From: Cordia subcordata
Lineage: Eukaryota > Streptophyta > Magnoliopsida > Boraginales > Cordiaceae
Reading direction: 5' to 3'
DNA length: 64,000 nt
Assembly: GCA_028554755.1 (NCBI GenBank)
Contig: JAPTOF010000006.1
Span: 9,666,501-9,730,500 of the forward strand
In this document: in pieces, positions 46,500 through 57,888 of the stretch
How the letters are laid out: each line of letters starts with the position of its first letter
How positions within the stretch are numbered: the stretch's first letter is position 1
Notes under the pieces: generated by a model
Seen by the model: only the letters and a program-made list of their open reading frames with translations
Databases searched by the model: none
Told to the model about the DNA's origin: nothing
Program-made: the position numbers and the translations under genes

Positions 46500-47896
46500 G
46501 TAATTGACGCTGTGCTTGAAACTTAAGCCACTGCTGCGGTGTTGCGACCTTTCGTTGTTCCTACTATTAGAATTCTTTCACTTCCCAAAATACCAAATAT
46601 ACCCCCGCGGCATCAGCATACGATATTTTGGCACCGGGACCATGGCCATTTTCGTCCTCTTGGAAAAAGAATTTGTGTAGCAGGAAATCTTAAAGCCATT
46701 CTCGCTGCCCCATGCACACTAACATAGTCAGCCACGTACCTGTTTGTTCTTATCAAGGCATTCTTCGTCCTCATTTACAAGATTTCACACACAACACACA
46801 CAAAACTATAAGTCTTGGCATCACAAGCTCTTTTTAAGGTAATGTTATGTCTTCCTCGTATCTCTTACTATTATTTTATTGTGTTTTTTTTTTTTTCCTT
46901 TTCTTTTCTCTTTAACTACCTTTATTTCCTGCACATGCATTTCAACTTTCAAGCTGTTCTATGGTGTCTTTCTAAAAGCTGTTTCTTTATTTTTTTTTTT
47001 AATTTCTTTTTACACCCTGTACTACACCCTTCATGTTTCTGAGTTTTCACAGCCACTGGTTGCTGATTCTGGTAATAATCCTTTTATCTTTGCTGTGACT
47101 AGAACAATTCTAATTTGTTGTTTCTTGATTTCTTCTTGTTAACTGCTAGTACTGCAGGATTGTTGCCACTTGTAATTCTGTGTGTGGTGTGTGTTTTTGT
47201 TTCTTTGCTTTTTCTCTTTGTGGGGTGTGTGTGTGTGTGTGTACAGGATGCAAGTGAGGTAGCTGAGCAGGTTATAATTGTTGTGATTTGTGTAATTTAT
47301 AGCTAATTTAAAGAATTAGTAAATTGGGTTCCTTTCAAATTAAATGCTAATTGTGAATATGATAGTAAATAGTGAGTTGTATTTTGAGTGAAGATGCCTA
47401 ATTTCTTCGCGCGTTCTACTTTGCAGTGAGGAATTTCAAACTTCTGTTGGACATTGTTGAATCTGGTATCTGTTCACATTACATGGTTAGGCTTCGCTTT
47501 TTCTTGCGTACAGCCCAACAACCTCTCCAACACACACCAAACCAAAATCCCGATTTCTGTATTCAAATTCCAGCAAATTCTTTATTTTCTGTTATACAGA
47601 AAGGTTCGCTCACTTTCTGAAAAGGGAGGGGGTGGGGGGTTAAAGAAATGGGTTGGACCCTGTTTGCGTGGCACGAGTTGAAGTTGTAGCCTCCACATCA
47701 CATAGAGCCACAGCTCCACTTCCTTCATTTTCTATTTTCGTTTACTTTTTTGAATGTCAATGTTGTCAACTAAAAAGATAATTGGGATTACTTGAAGCTG
47801 ATGTGTCTTTTACTTTTTCCTTTCGGTCTGTATTTATTTTACTGAATGGCAAGCACATAGTTACTTTTTGCAGGTGTTTGATTTCCTAGAGTTACA
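46500..47896 (+). promoter_or_regulatory. promoter and 5' leader region of the MSL10-like gene
   Basis: CT-rich DNA lies from 46740 on. A good splice acceptor (TTTTTGCAG at 47865-47873) stands 23 bp before the start codon, so the 5' leader very likely contains an intron. The donor is not certain; AAGGTAATG near 46836 is one candidate. A GT microsatellite is at 47225-47242. Small upstream frames exist but none stands out. Confidence 0.5.
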
Positions 47897-50800
47897 ATGG
47901 ATGCAAATGGTCAAGCAAAAAGTAGTGGGGAAATAAGCATGATGGAGAGCAAGAAAGCAACAAATGAAGTGATTCTTACTGTATCCGGGGAAGATAAATA
48001 TTTGAAAACTGGATTCCCAAATGATTCAAAGGATCAAAACTTGAAAGTTGCAACTGATGCACCTGATAGTGTGTCCATTAGTTCACCTAGGGGTTCTCAG
48101 AAAACAGTACCCATGAGTTATCCTTCACCTGGCAATGTTAAGTATAGTCCAAATGACAACAAGCCTCCCAAGATTCCGACAACCAAGACTCTTACCAGGC
48201 GAAAGTCGAGTGCAAGTTCAGTGTACTGCAAATCGAAATCAAGATTTGGTGAACAGTCCATACAGATTGATGGTGATATGTTTGATGAAAATGGCTTACC
48301 AAGACAAGAACAAAACTCGGTGGGTTCACCTAATACTAAAGTGGGCTCCGGTGAAACTAATACTACCCCAAAGGAGACTATTAGGAGAGCAATAACCCCG
48401 AGGACACCACTGATAGCATCACCAGGTTTTGCTGGAGGAGTAGATGAGGATGAAGCAATCTACAAAAAAGTGAATGATAGGAAGAAACTAAGATATAAGA
48501 AAGTGAAAGTGAAGGTTTTGATGGAATGGCTAGTCTTTCTATGCATTCTTGGGTTTTTGATAGTTAGCTTGGCTGCTGAAAAGGTACAAGATTGGACTGT
48601 TTGGGGTTTGGAAATTTGGAAATGGTGTGTGATGGTTATGGTTACCTTTAGTGGCATGTTGTTTACAAGGTGGTTCATCCATTTTGTTGTTTTGTTGATT
48701 GAACTAAACTTTTTGTTAAGAAAGAAGGTGTTGTATTTTGTTCACGGTTTGAAGAAGAGCACTCAGATTTTTCTTTGGTTGAGTCTAATTCTCATTACTT
48801 GGATTTTAGTTTTCAAAGGAGGAGTCAGACGATCACGACTTGCCACTCAGATTTTGGATTACATTACATGGACTATAGTTACATTGCTCATTGGCTCACT
48901 TTTGTGGCTATTGAAAAATTTGCTGCTAAAAATGCTGGCGTCCTCTTTTCATGTCAATACTTTCTTTGATAGGATTCAAGAGTCAGTTTTCCATCAATAT
49001 ATCGTGCTGACCCTATCTGGGCCTCCTGTTATGGAGTCAAATCAGATGCTAGGAAGAACTAACAGCACCACTAGTCAATTGAGTTTCCGGAGAACAAAGA
49101 AAGGTAAGGGTGGAAAGGAAAAGGAGGTGGAAGAGGTGATTGATATAAGCAAACTCCATGAGATGAAGCGAGACAAGGTCTCTGCGTGGACCCTGAAGAT
49201 GTTAGTTGATGTGATATCTAATTCAGGTCTATCCACTATCTCTGGTAGGCTTGATGAAAGTATTTATGATGAGGGAAATGAACAGAGAGATAAGGAGATT
49301 ACAAATGAGGAGGAAGCAATAGCTGCTGCCTATCACGTTTTCAGGAATGTAGCCCGGCCTGGTTGCAAGTGAGAGAAGATACTCTTTGATGATGATTTTT
49401 CTTGCATTTCTGTTATATTACATATATTTGATCTGGCTCTTCTTTTCCTTAGTAATATCACTTTGTCCCAGGTACATCGATGAGTATGACTTAGGACGAT
49501 TCATGATAAAAGAAGAGGTGGATATTGTGTTCTCGATGATAGATGTGGCTGAGACAAGACAAATAGACAGAAAAGCTTTGACAGACTGGCTGGTAAATCC
49601 TCTAGAATATTTTAAAGTCGTTTAAAGTCTACACGATATTTAGAGTTAAACTTGTCCATCTACAATAATTGACTAGTAGCAAGAGGATTCAAACATCTTG
49701 AAGCACGCCATTATATACTTCTAGATTTAATTTTACTTTTTTAGCACTTTTGCAACTAGTTAATCGTTTCATAGTTCTTTGCTTTTGCAATTTGCAATAT
49801 TGACTTCTGATCATCCTTTTTGATAGTTGTTTTGGTTGGTACTGAAGCTCTTCATACCTCTAGTCTTTGTTTTTGTTAAAATGAGATTAACTGGAAGAAA
49901 TATAAGGTAAAAGAACTGGTTAAATGTGAGAAGACAATATCATGAATTTTACTATTTATTTCAGAACATGGTTAAGTAAATAGTGATTTGTTAGTAATAT
50001 CGTTGTCTCACAATATTTTATCCATTCTTCACATTCTGCAGGTGAAGGTTTATAAAGGTCGCAAAGCTTTAGCACATGCTTTAAACGATACAAAAACGGC
50101 CATCAAGCAATTGAACAAGCTTGTGACAGCAATACTCATGATCATAAATGTAATAGTGTGGCTTCTTTTGATGGAGATAGCAACAACCAAAGTTCTTGTC
50201 TTTATATCATCTCAACTAGTTTTGGCAGCTTTTATGTTCGGAAACACTTGCAAGACTATTTTTGAAGCCATCATATTTGTTTTTGTGATGCATCCTTTTG
50301 ATGTTGGTGACCGTTGTGTTATTGATGGTGTTACGGTGATTTCTGTTTCTGTTTTGTCATCTCTCTTTTTCTTTTCCCTGCTCATTCGTCCGTTCCTTCC
50401 TTACTGCATGTTTTATGTTGTACTTACAGATGATAGTTGAGGAGATGAATATCTTAACAACGGTTTTCCTCAAATTTGATAATGAAAAGATCTACTATCC
50501 AAATTCAGTTTTGGCCACCAAGCCTATCAGCAATTACTACAGAAGTCCAGATATGGGTGATGCGCTTGAGTTCTCCATTGATTTCAGGACATCAATGGAG
50601 AAAATAGGGGCATTAAAAGAGAAAATAAAAAAGTAAGTTGTGATCATATTCTCCTTATATGTGTTCTTTTAGTACCCTTGACATCTGATACTCCAAACTT
50701 GTCATTGCTACTGTTTCTGCTAAAGAGTTGTATAATTGAATGAATATCAGCATTATGCCTAATATCAAGCTAAAATTCATATCTCAATTAGACTTATAAT

Positions 50801-52347
50801 AGTTCAGTAGCTCCATTTGTTCTTTAACTCAAATATCTACCCAAAAATAAAATAAAATAACTTGCTACTTTTGTCCATAATTCATAAAGATATGCTTATT
50901 TTCTTTTTTCACTTGTTCCAAATTATAGTCCTATTTCCTTTCTAAAAGAGTAGTTAATGTATAACTATCTTTTGGGATTTCTGGTGGAGAAGTGTGACCT
51001 CATAATGGCTTGTTGGAGCTTTTCTGAAAGTTCCTTTTGCTAGATGTATGATGCTACAACTGATTAGTTGCTTCCATGTTTGTGGCAAATGATCTGCTCT
51101 GTCGTGGACTAAGCTTCTGATGTTGGGTATAGAAAATGAAGTTAGATCAGAAAAGGTGGGCTTCTTGAGGAGGGGAAAATGTTTGCAAGCAATTCTTTGC
51201 TATAAGTCTTCAGTCTTTAGAAAGTTGGTTTTGTACATTGTTGACTCATCATCAGGAAAAAGCTAATGACATGGAGTCATTTATTGTTAGCTTGAGTGTT
51301 GTCTCCTCAAGGACTTATCTCTTTCATAGTCTGGAAAGCCTAAATGTACAACATGCTTACTTTGTCCGGAGGTAAGAGAATACTTGCATGTTTTTCCCCG
51401 ATCCTGTCTCCTTCGAGGAAGATTTCTTATCGGAGGATAACCAACTCATAAAATGTGACCATGGAGATGAGCTCTCTGGTAAGGGACTGTTTCCAACTTG
51501 TTTGGGTATGACCATCTCCAACTGGTTCAAATTTATGGCATCAGAGTGAAGATGTCATAAGGAAGTGCATTGTAAAGTGGAGAAACCATCAACCTTTTGA
51601 CATTAATCCAACTATAAGTAACGTTACAGTCAGACATCAATCCTGCTTGTGAGGAAATAGTTGCATGAAAGCATACAAATACATAAGCAGTCTTGTCTTC
51701 TAATTCAAGTCTTTGTTGCACCATCTTTCTCATAAATCCTGAGATATCTTTTTTAACTTTTCATTACCTTGTTGTCAGTCAATTGCCCGTTCAAAGAATG
51801 CGTACTGATATACTTTTGCCTGCTTTATATTAAGGGGACAACACTTGAATTTTCTATTTGTCTGTATCAATGAATATAGTCCTAGTAGTAAATGTATATT
51901 TAAATCATGACTTCCTCAAACTAAGCAAACAAATTTTAACATGAAAATATTCTGTGTTTTTAGATATGACAATGACAAAATTGTGTAAGAAATATATTTA
52001 AGTTTCTGGATTTTGTTTGATATGGTGTCCAATTAAATGAGGAAGTTCTCTCGTGTCTCTCTCTTATTGCATCATTTATGATCAGATATTTGGAGAAAAA
52101 TCCCCAACATTGGCATCCTAATCACAACGTGGTGGTGAAAGAGATTGAGAATGTGAACAAGATAAAAATGGCTCTGTTCTTCAATCACACGATGAACTTT
52201 CAAGACTTAGCTGAGAAGAACAGGCGCAGAACTGAGCTGGTTCTGGAGATGAAGAAAATTTTTGAAGAGCTTGGCATAAAATATGATCTCCTTCCCCAAG
52301 AAGTTCACCTTGTTGAGTCCAAAAGAACAACTGAGACCTTGAGATGA
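47897..52347 (+). CDS. MSL10: mechanosensitive ion channel of the MscS-like family, MSL10 type (five coding exons)
   Basis: Encodes a tension-gated plasma-membrane channel of the plant MSL4-10 group. Coding exons are 47897-49368, 49472-49592, 50042-50335, 50430-50632 and 52086-52347. All introns are GT-AG, the phases fit, and they give 783 codons plus TGA. This is slightly longer than Arabidopsis MSL10. The N-terminal 200 residues are hydrophilic and Ser/Thr-rich (TRRKSSASS), as in this group. Hydrophobic segments start near residues 206, 242, 291 and 321, then two more near 558 and 583 from exon 3. The last one (VLAAFMFGNTCKTIFEAIIF) is the pore-lining region, followed by HPFDVGDRCVIDGV of the MscS beta domain. 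Exons 4-5 carry MNILTTVFLKFDNEKIYYPN, ATKPISNYYRSPDMG and NPQHWHPNHNVVVKEIEN, hallmarks of MSL10/MSL9. No lesion seen. MSL9 is the alternative name. Confidence 0.93.
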
Positions 52348-53143
52348 AAATATCATCTAATGCGTGCATCTGCGAGGATTCTTCTGTATTCTGTAAGTGC
52401 TTTTCGATCCCTACTGTGATTAGTGTATTACAGCATTCCTGCCTCTGTCGTGTCACCAGATTATGCCTTCTATTGAGCAATAGAGTAATTAGCGTAACCA
52501 TCATTTAGTAGCTTGCATATGTAATCGACATTAAGGAAGAGGGAATGTGAACTGTAGGACATCTAGTTCCCTCTGCAACCATATGAATCCATGGTTTTAC
52601 TATTTGACCTTGACATTTTCACATTTAAAATACAGTACAACAATTGAGAGTTAACTGTTATATATTGGTTCAACTTTCACCAAAAAATTTAAGCCTGGAT
52701 GTATGTTAATGCACGAGCTTGAGATGTCATGGAACTTAAGTGTCGTGGTAGCTCTTGATATCGTTGGTAGTAGAAAAATTTTGGAGGTTCACTATTGCAG
52801 GCTGTCAATATTTTCTATAAAAACAAGTTATCATTAACTTGTTTCTGGACCACAGAGAAAGTAATAACACAGATAAAGTAGGTTGTTTTTGGAACGCCCC
52901 CAGAATTACAGATTGTGCTACTCGTCACTCGGCCGTTCATTGGATTCTTCACGCATTTAATTTTGTAGGAAAGGAAGCATCCTCACCATTGGTTTGTTTA
53001 TGGTTATATCAGCTGCATGGAGACCAATTACACTGCGAAGTTCCTTCACCTAGAGATTCCCGGTTATGTTGTTGCTAATATACAAAAAATCTTTCAACCA
53101 AAAATATAAAAAGAAAGGAAAAACAGAAGACGCTCAAAAAAAA
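52348..53143 (+). other. 3' flank of the MSL10-like gene
   Basis: Contains the untranslated tail and intergenic DNA. No further gene seen; the frame at 52839-53078 has no recognisable features. Confidence 0.5.
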
Positions 53144-53146
53144 TAA

Positions 53147-53666
53147 GGGTGCGTTCGGTTTGCCTGTTTTCTGTTTTCATTTTCATGAAAAATGAAAATT
53201 ATGATAGAAAATTCATTTGGTTAACTATTTTTGTTTTCATTTTTAGAAAATAGAAAACAGTTTTCTAAGAAAATAGAAAATATCAAAAAAGTATTTTCTC
53301 TTAAAACAAGGTAGCAATTTTGTAAATAACTCTACATGATTTAGAAAATAAGGTGGCAGTTTTGTAAATAATTCTAAAAATTTAGAAAATAAGGTAGCAA
53401 TTTTGTAAATAACTCTAAAAAATTTGAAAACAAGGTGACAGTTTTGTAAATATTTCTAAAAAATTTAGAAAATAAGGTGGCAATTTTGCAAATATATCCA
53501 AAAAATTTAAAAAACAAGGTGGCAATTTTGTAAATAAACATAAAAAAAGAAAACACTTTTAGTAACCAAACACATTTTTTATATTTTAGAAAACAAAAAA
53601 TGAAAATTGTTTTTAGAAAATGAAAATGGAAAATGAAAACATAAAACAAGCAAACCAAAGGCAACC
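53147..53666. mobile_element. PIF/Harbinger-like (Tourist-type) MITE
   Basis: Left end GGGTGCGTTCGGTTTGCCTG and inverted right end GGTTGCCTTTGGTTTGCTTG form a terminal repeat of about 24 bp with five mismatches. The TAA duplication is at 53144-53146 and 53667-53669. The 520-bp element has an internal tandem repeat and no gene. It lies between the MSL10-like gene and psbX. Confidence 0.8.
53308..53557. repeat. 41-42-bp tandem repeat within the MITE, six copies
   Basis: Units begin AAGGT(A/G)GCA(A/G)TTTTGTAAAT at 53308, 53350, 53391, 53432, 53474 and 53516. The minus-strand frame across it (53374-53664) is an artefact of the repeat. Confidence 0.93.
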
Positions 53667-53669
53667 TAA

Positions 53670-55308
53670 GTTCCTTCGTTTTTGCAACGAGTTAGACAGT
53701 TTCTGTTACTGCTTCAAACAGAACTAAAATCTTTATTTGAAATGTCATAGCAAGGGCACAAGAATTTGACCAGCACTGAGCTATCGACTCTAGCACGGTG
53801 AATAGGTTCATCTCCGGACGACATACTGCACTTATCTAACAAGCTTTGTAACCTGATGACATGAATAGAAGATAGGATTACGAAAAGATCTGCGTAGAGG
53901 GTGAAGTAACATTATCTCGTGTGACTCTTCTTCTGGGTGTATAAATTTTGCAGTAGATAAAAGAACACTACTTCCTAGTTTGATGACAATATTGTAGTAA
54001 GTATATCGATGTCTAGTTTTATTTATTAACCAAGAAGAACGATATTACTATCTAACATTACAACTGATGTACATGTATTGCAAGATGCGCGAACTATTTC
54101 TCGCCCACAGACTTTCGTAATGTAATTTGAGTATCTAAGCAGGCATTGTTTGATTATCTTGGTTGTAGCCATTAGGTTCTCCGCTTTGTTATTTTGTTCT
54201 TAGCTTTAATATTCACGAGGATAGGTGTCTGTTAAAGTTTATTTGGCTGTCATTTTGTTCCTTGATATTGTGTAACGATCACTTGGAATTGATATGGAAT
54301 CAAGCGTTTACAAGCAGAGGAGCCCCTTTGAAAGAAATGTAAAGAAAAATAACAAAAATATAAAGAAAAACAGCATTGGCGATGATTTGTTACTTAATTT
54401 GTTTCTTGTTTCTTATATGTGAATAGTTTTAATATTTTTTTAAATAGATGACAATCACTTAATACTTAAATATGTGGCGATGATTTGTTATTTAATTTGT
54501 GTTTGAGTCTTGCTACTTTTAAATAAGTGGTGATGATTTAGTTTTAGGCTTACATGTTTTTAAGTGGGCAGAGATTATTTGTTTTTGAAGCTTATAGGAA
54601 GACAATTTATAGTTTTAAGGTTTTTAAATGGTTGCTAGTGAGTTTTAAGTCCATAACTTAGATTAGACACTATATTGAGTTGCCATTTGATTTAATAATT
54701 TAATTTCATAGTGAGGGTTTGATTAGTTTTATATTTATTGTGCTTAATATATGTTTAATGACCATGAAATTTTAAGTGAAAATGAGGCTTGAGTGCGTCT
54801 ATTCTAGTTCATTGTAACACTTGTAATTGTACTATTGCAGAACGCGGGTGACTACTGACCATTAGCCTTTGGCGACCAATTCGACCAATCTGGGATTCTT
54901 TCGTTATTATAGAACATCACGAAGGCAGATTAAAACATTGAGAAGTAATAATGTAATTGTTCCTTTTACATTTGATGTCCCAAAGTTCTTGGTATTTCAT
55001 CATAATTAACTCGTTACTTGTTTACTTGTGATCTCTCTCGTACCATCACGATATTATAAATGCATCTATATGTGTACATGGCAATGCTAGAAAATCTACT
55101 TCCTTCTGAGACAATCTTGGTGGATAACCTGATCCCCGTACCAAGGTTTACAAGTTGCCATGTAGGATAACATTGAAGTAACACCTTTGCAGAAAATCTC
55201 TAATTCCCACCTCACATTCTGATCCCTCAATTTTTAGGCCAATTATGTTGTAAATTATACATCACATTTCATTTGACAATTTTGAATAAGCTAAAAACAG
55301 AAAAACAA
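53670..55308. other. intergenic region and psbX promoter side
   Basis: No gene seen in about 1.6 kb. Two GGATAA motifs (55123 and 55165) lie 145-190 bp before the psbX start codon. GATAA (I-box) motifs are common in light-regulated plant promoters, so they are candidates only. Confidence 0.45.
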
Positions 55309-55677
55309 ATGGCCTCCATTACAGTGGCTATGCCAATAACAACAGCAAGCAGCCACAAGGGGCTGCAGCCACCAAGCTCTGATGCTTTCTTCAAGCCATT
55401 GCCATTCAGGCCATCAAAGGCTGTGTTGGTGAACTCAAAGTCCAAATCCAGGCTTGAAATTCATGCCTCCTTGAAGGAAAAGGCTGTTACTGGACTAACG
55501 GCAGCAGCGTTGGCGGCATCGGTGGTGATCCCTGAGGTGGCTCAGGCAGCTGGCTCTGATGTCAGCCCATCTCTCAAGAACTTCTTGCTCAGCATTTTGG
55601 CTGGTGGGGTTGTGCTTGGGGTCATTTTGGGGGCTGTTATTGGTGTTGCCAATTTTGATCCTGTTAAAAGCAGTTAA
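55309..55677 (+). CDS. PSBX: photosystem II subunit X precursor (PsbX), chloroplast-targeted
   Basis: Encodes a small membrane subunit at the periphery of the photosystem II core. The single exon from ATG 55309 gives 122 residues, close to other plant precursors. The first 45 or so residues ([18 protein letters not shown], then PFRPSKAVL) form a Ser/Ala-rich chloroplast transit peptide. A hydrophobic thylakoid-transfer segment ends IPEVAQA near residue 80, where cleavage would leave [20 protein letters not shown] as the mature start. The mature part of about 42 residues has one membrane span and ends [11 protein letters not shown], the family signature. I chose the ATG in AACAAATGGCC, the first in this frame with a proper transit peptide. 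No lesions. A copia element starts about 180 bp after the stop and may affect its 3' end. Confidence 0.95.
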   Translation: MASITVAMPITTASSHKGLQPPSSDAFFKPLPFRPSKAVLVNSKSKSRLEIHASLKEKAVTGLTAAALAASVVIPEVAQAAGSDVSPSLKNFLLSILAGGVVLGVILGAVIGVANFDPVKSS

Positions 55678-55858
55678 GAGGTTGTATGCAGATTATGTAA
55701 ATTTTGTTCTTCACTCTTTTAAGTTTCTTTATGTTATTCTGATATTCTGTGTCTTGTAGCTACAATTACTATTATTTTGATGTCTGCTACAAACACTTTA
55801 ATTAAAAGAAATAATTTTTCAGCTTCACATCAGGCAAATTCCCATATATTAATGTAGT

Positions 55859-56239
55859 TGTTGAATGTGGCCCGAATTTTTTGACAAAAAGAATAGCAAA
55901 TTTTTTTGTTAGCATTTACCTTGTTTGCTTCTACCATAACAATACATAATTAATATGTGTCATTTTCCTTGTAGTAGACTGTTTCCTTATCATTACAGAA
56001 TACGGATTAAGATACTTGTGTACTATAAATAGGAGCTAGGACATTGTATTAGGTGCCTTAGGGCCACACCCCTTGGGGGGTGTGGGGTAAGAGAAACCAG
56101 AGTAAGCCTTGTAGTATTCGAGATTAATAATAATTTATTCTCTGCTGCCCGTGGACGTAGGCTTTAAGGCTGAACCACGTAATTCTCCTGTGTCCGTTTT
56201 CTTCTCGTATTATTCGTGTTTGCATGTTTTTCCCCATCA
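55859..56239 (+). repeat. 5' LTR of the Tork-like element
   Basis: TATA box CTATAAATAG at 56023-56032. A small GC-rich palindrome (CACACCCCTTGGGGGGTGTG) lies near 56066. The R/U5 part holds GTGGACGTAGGCTTTAAGG. Ends CCCCATCA. Confidence 0.95.
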
Positions 56240-57120
56240 AACTGGTATCTAGAGCTTAGGTATTAATCTGCTACTTGAGGGAAAAAGGAAAAATCAAAAC
56301 TCACTGTGAAACCAAAATTTCTCAAAACCAAACGGTGCCTAACCAAACAAAGGTCTTTGTTCGGCGAGGAGTGTTCTGGTACTGTCTACGTTAAGCGTTG
56401 GTGGCTAGAGTGGAGCCTTGCGTCGGCGGGTCGTGGTTCGTGTTTGGGTTTGAAGAACAAGCGAAGAAGATAGAGTTCGCGTGCTCCTGAGGTTGGTTTT
56501 GGGTATTCAGGTATTTTTTTTGGGAATTGGTTCAAGTTTGTAAAGCAGGTTTAGGGTTAGTGGACTTTGGATCTGGGTTTTTTGGATCGGGCCTAGGTAG
56601 AGGCCTTGTCCAGATTTGGTTAGGTCTTTTGGGTCTTGGGTCTTGGGCTTTCAAATTTTTTTTGTTTGGGCTTAGTTGAATCAAAAGGTAAAAGAAAAAT
56701 ATTTTTGGGTTAGGCTTTTATTTTAAAACCGAAAAAAAAATATTTATTTCCTTTGGGCCTTGGTGTTGAGTGCAGAGAAAAAAAAAATATTCTGGCCAGT
56801 TTGACCGCGTTGACCAGTTAACCGGGGTTTGACCGGGTTGACTTTGACCGTTGACCATTAACCGAGGGTTGACCGCGTTTGACCAGCCTTATCCCACGTT
56901 TTTCGACATGCTGAGTCAGTTTTTAGGCTCTATTTTTCCAAATTCTGCTCCGAAATATGTGTTTAGGGACAGTGTTGACTTTGACAAACACGTTTGACTT
57001 TGACCAATGTTGACCAAAGTTGATCGGGGGTGTTCCTAAGGTTTATCGCCGTGCTGAATCCGTTTTTGCGGTCTGTTGAGCCAAATTCTATCCCAAAGTG
57101 CGAGTTTTGTGCAAACAAAG

Positions 57121-57888
57121 ATGTCTTCCACAGGTGGAAAGTTTGAAATCGAGAAATTTGACGGGAGAATGAGTTTCAGTCTATGGAGGATTAGATTCAA
57201 GGCATTTATGACAATGCAAAGACTTTGGAAAGTCATTGAAGAAGTGATCTTGGTAAAGACGGAACCAGCAGCGAGAGAAGAACTCAAAGCCAAAGCCTTG
57301 AGTGCAATACATATGTCCGTGACAAATGAAGTATTGCTAGAGATTGCTGAGAAGACGACAGCAGTTGAGGCTTGGAATACTTTGGTGGAATTGTATGCAT
57401 CTAAATCTCTCACCAATCGCCTCTACTTGAAGAAGCGATTGTATCATCTTAGAATGAAAGAAGATACGTCACTAAAGCAATACCTTGATGAGTTTATCTC
57501 TTGTTTTATTTCTTTGAAGGATGTGAGTGTTAAAATTGATGATGAAGACCAAACTATGATCGTATTATGCTCCTTACCGCCTTCATATACGAACTTTGTG
57601 GACACTATGTTGTACGGGAAGGATAAAATTACCTTTGAAGATGTGATTACTTCATTAAAATCGAAGGATCTTCAAACACATATTCTGGGACATAGAGAAG
57701 AAGTTCATAGGAAAGGTTTAGTGAGTAGAGGGAGATTGGAGAATAGAGAGGGTCTTCGAGTAGAAAGAAAAGCAAGTCAAGGTCAAAATCAAGAGCAAGG
57801 AAGCTACGCTGTTTCGAGTATGGTAAAAAGGGTCACATTAAGAAAGAATGTCCAAAACTGAAAAAGGGAAAGAAAAAGGTGAAAAATT
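57121..57888 (+). pseudogene. gag: copia gag, frameshifted at the zinc knuckle
   Basis: ATG 57121 opens MSSTGGKFEIEKFDG, the common copia gag start. The gag domain runs through SFSLWRIRFKAFMTMQRLW and AWNTLVELYASKSLTNRLYL to SLPPSYTNFVDTMLYGKD. The frame ends at 57861. In another frame the zinc knuckle reads RCFEYGKKGHIKKEC, whose second Cys is replaced by Tyr (TGT to TAT). The frameshift lies near 57800. Confidence 0.92.

Noticed and set aside
52839..53078. Additional gene after the MSL10-like channel
   Set aside because: Short frame with no domain, and it does not begin with a convincing start or promoter.
53374..53664. Minus-strand 96-codon frame
   Set aside because: It spans the 42-bp tandem repeat in the MITE and merely repeats the same peptide.
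55273..55308. Upstream extension of psbX by 12 codons
   Set aside because: The extension does not begin with ATG; the first ATG (55309) gives a normal transit peptide.
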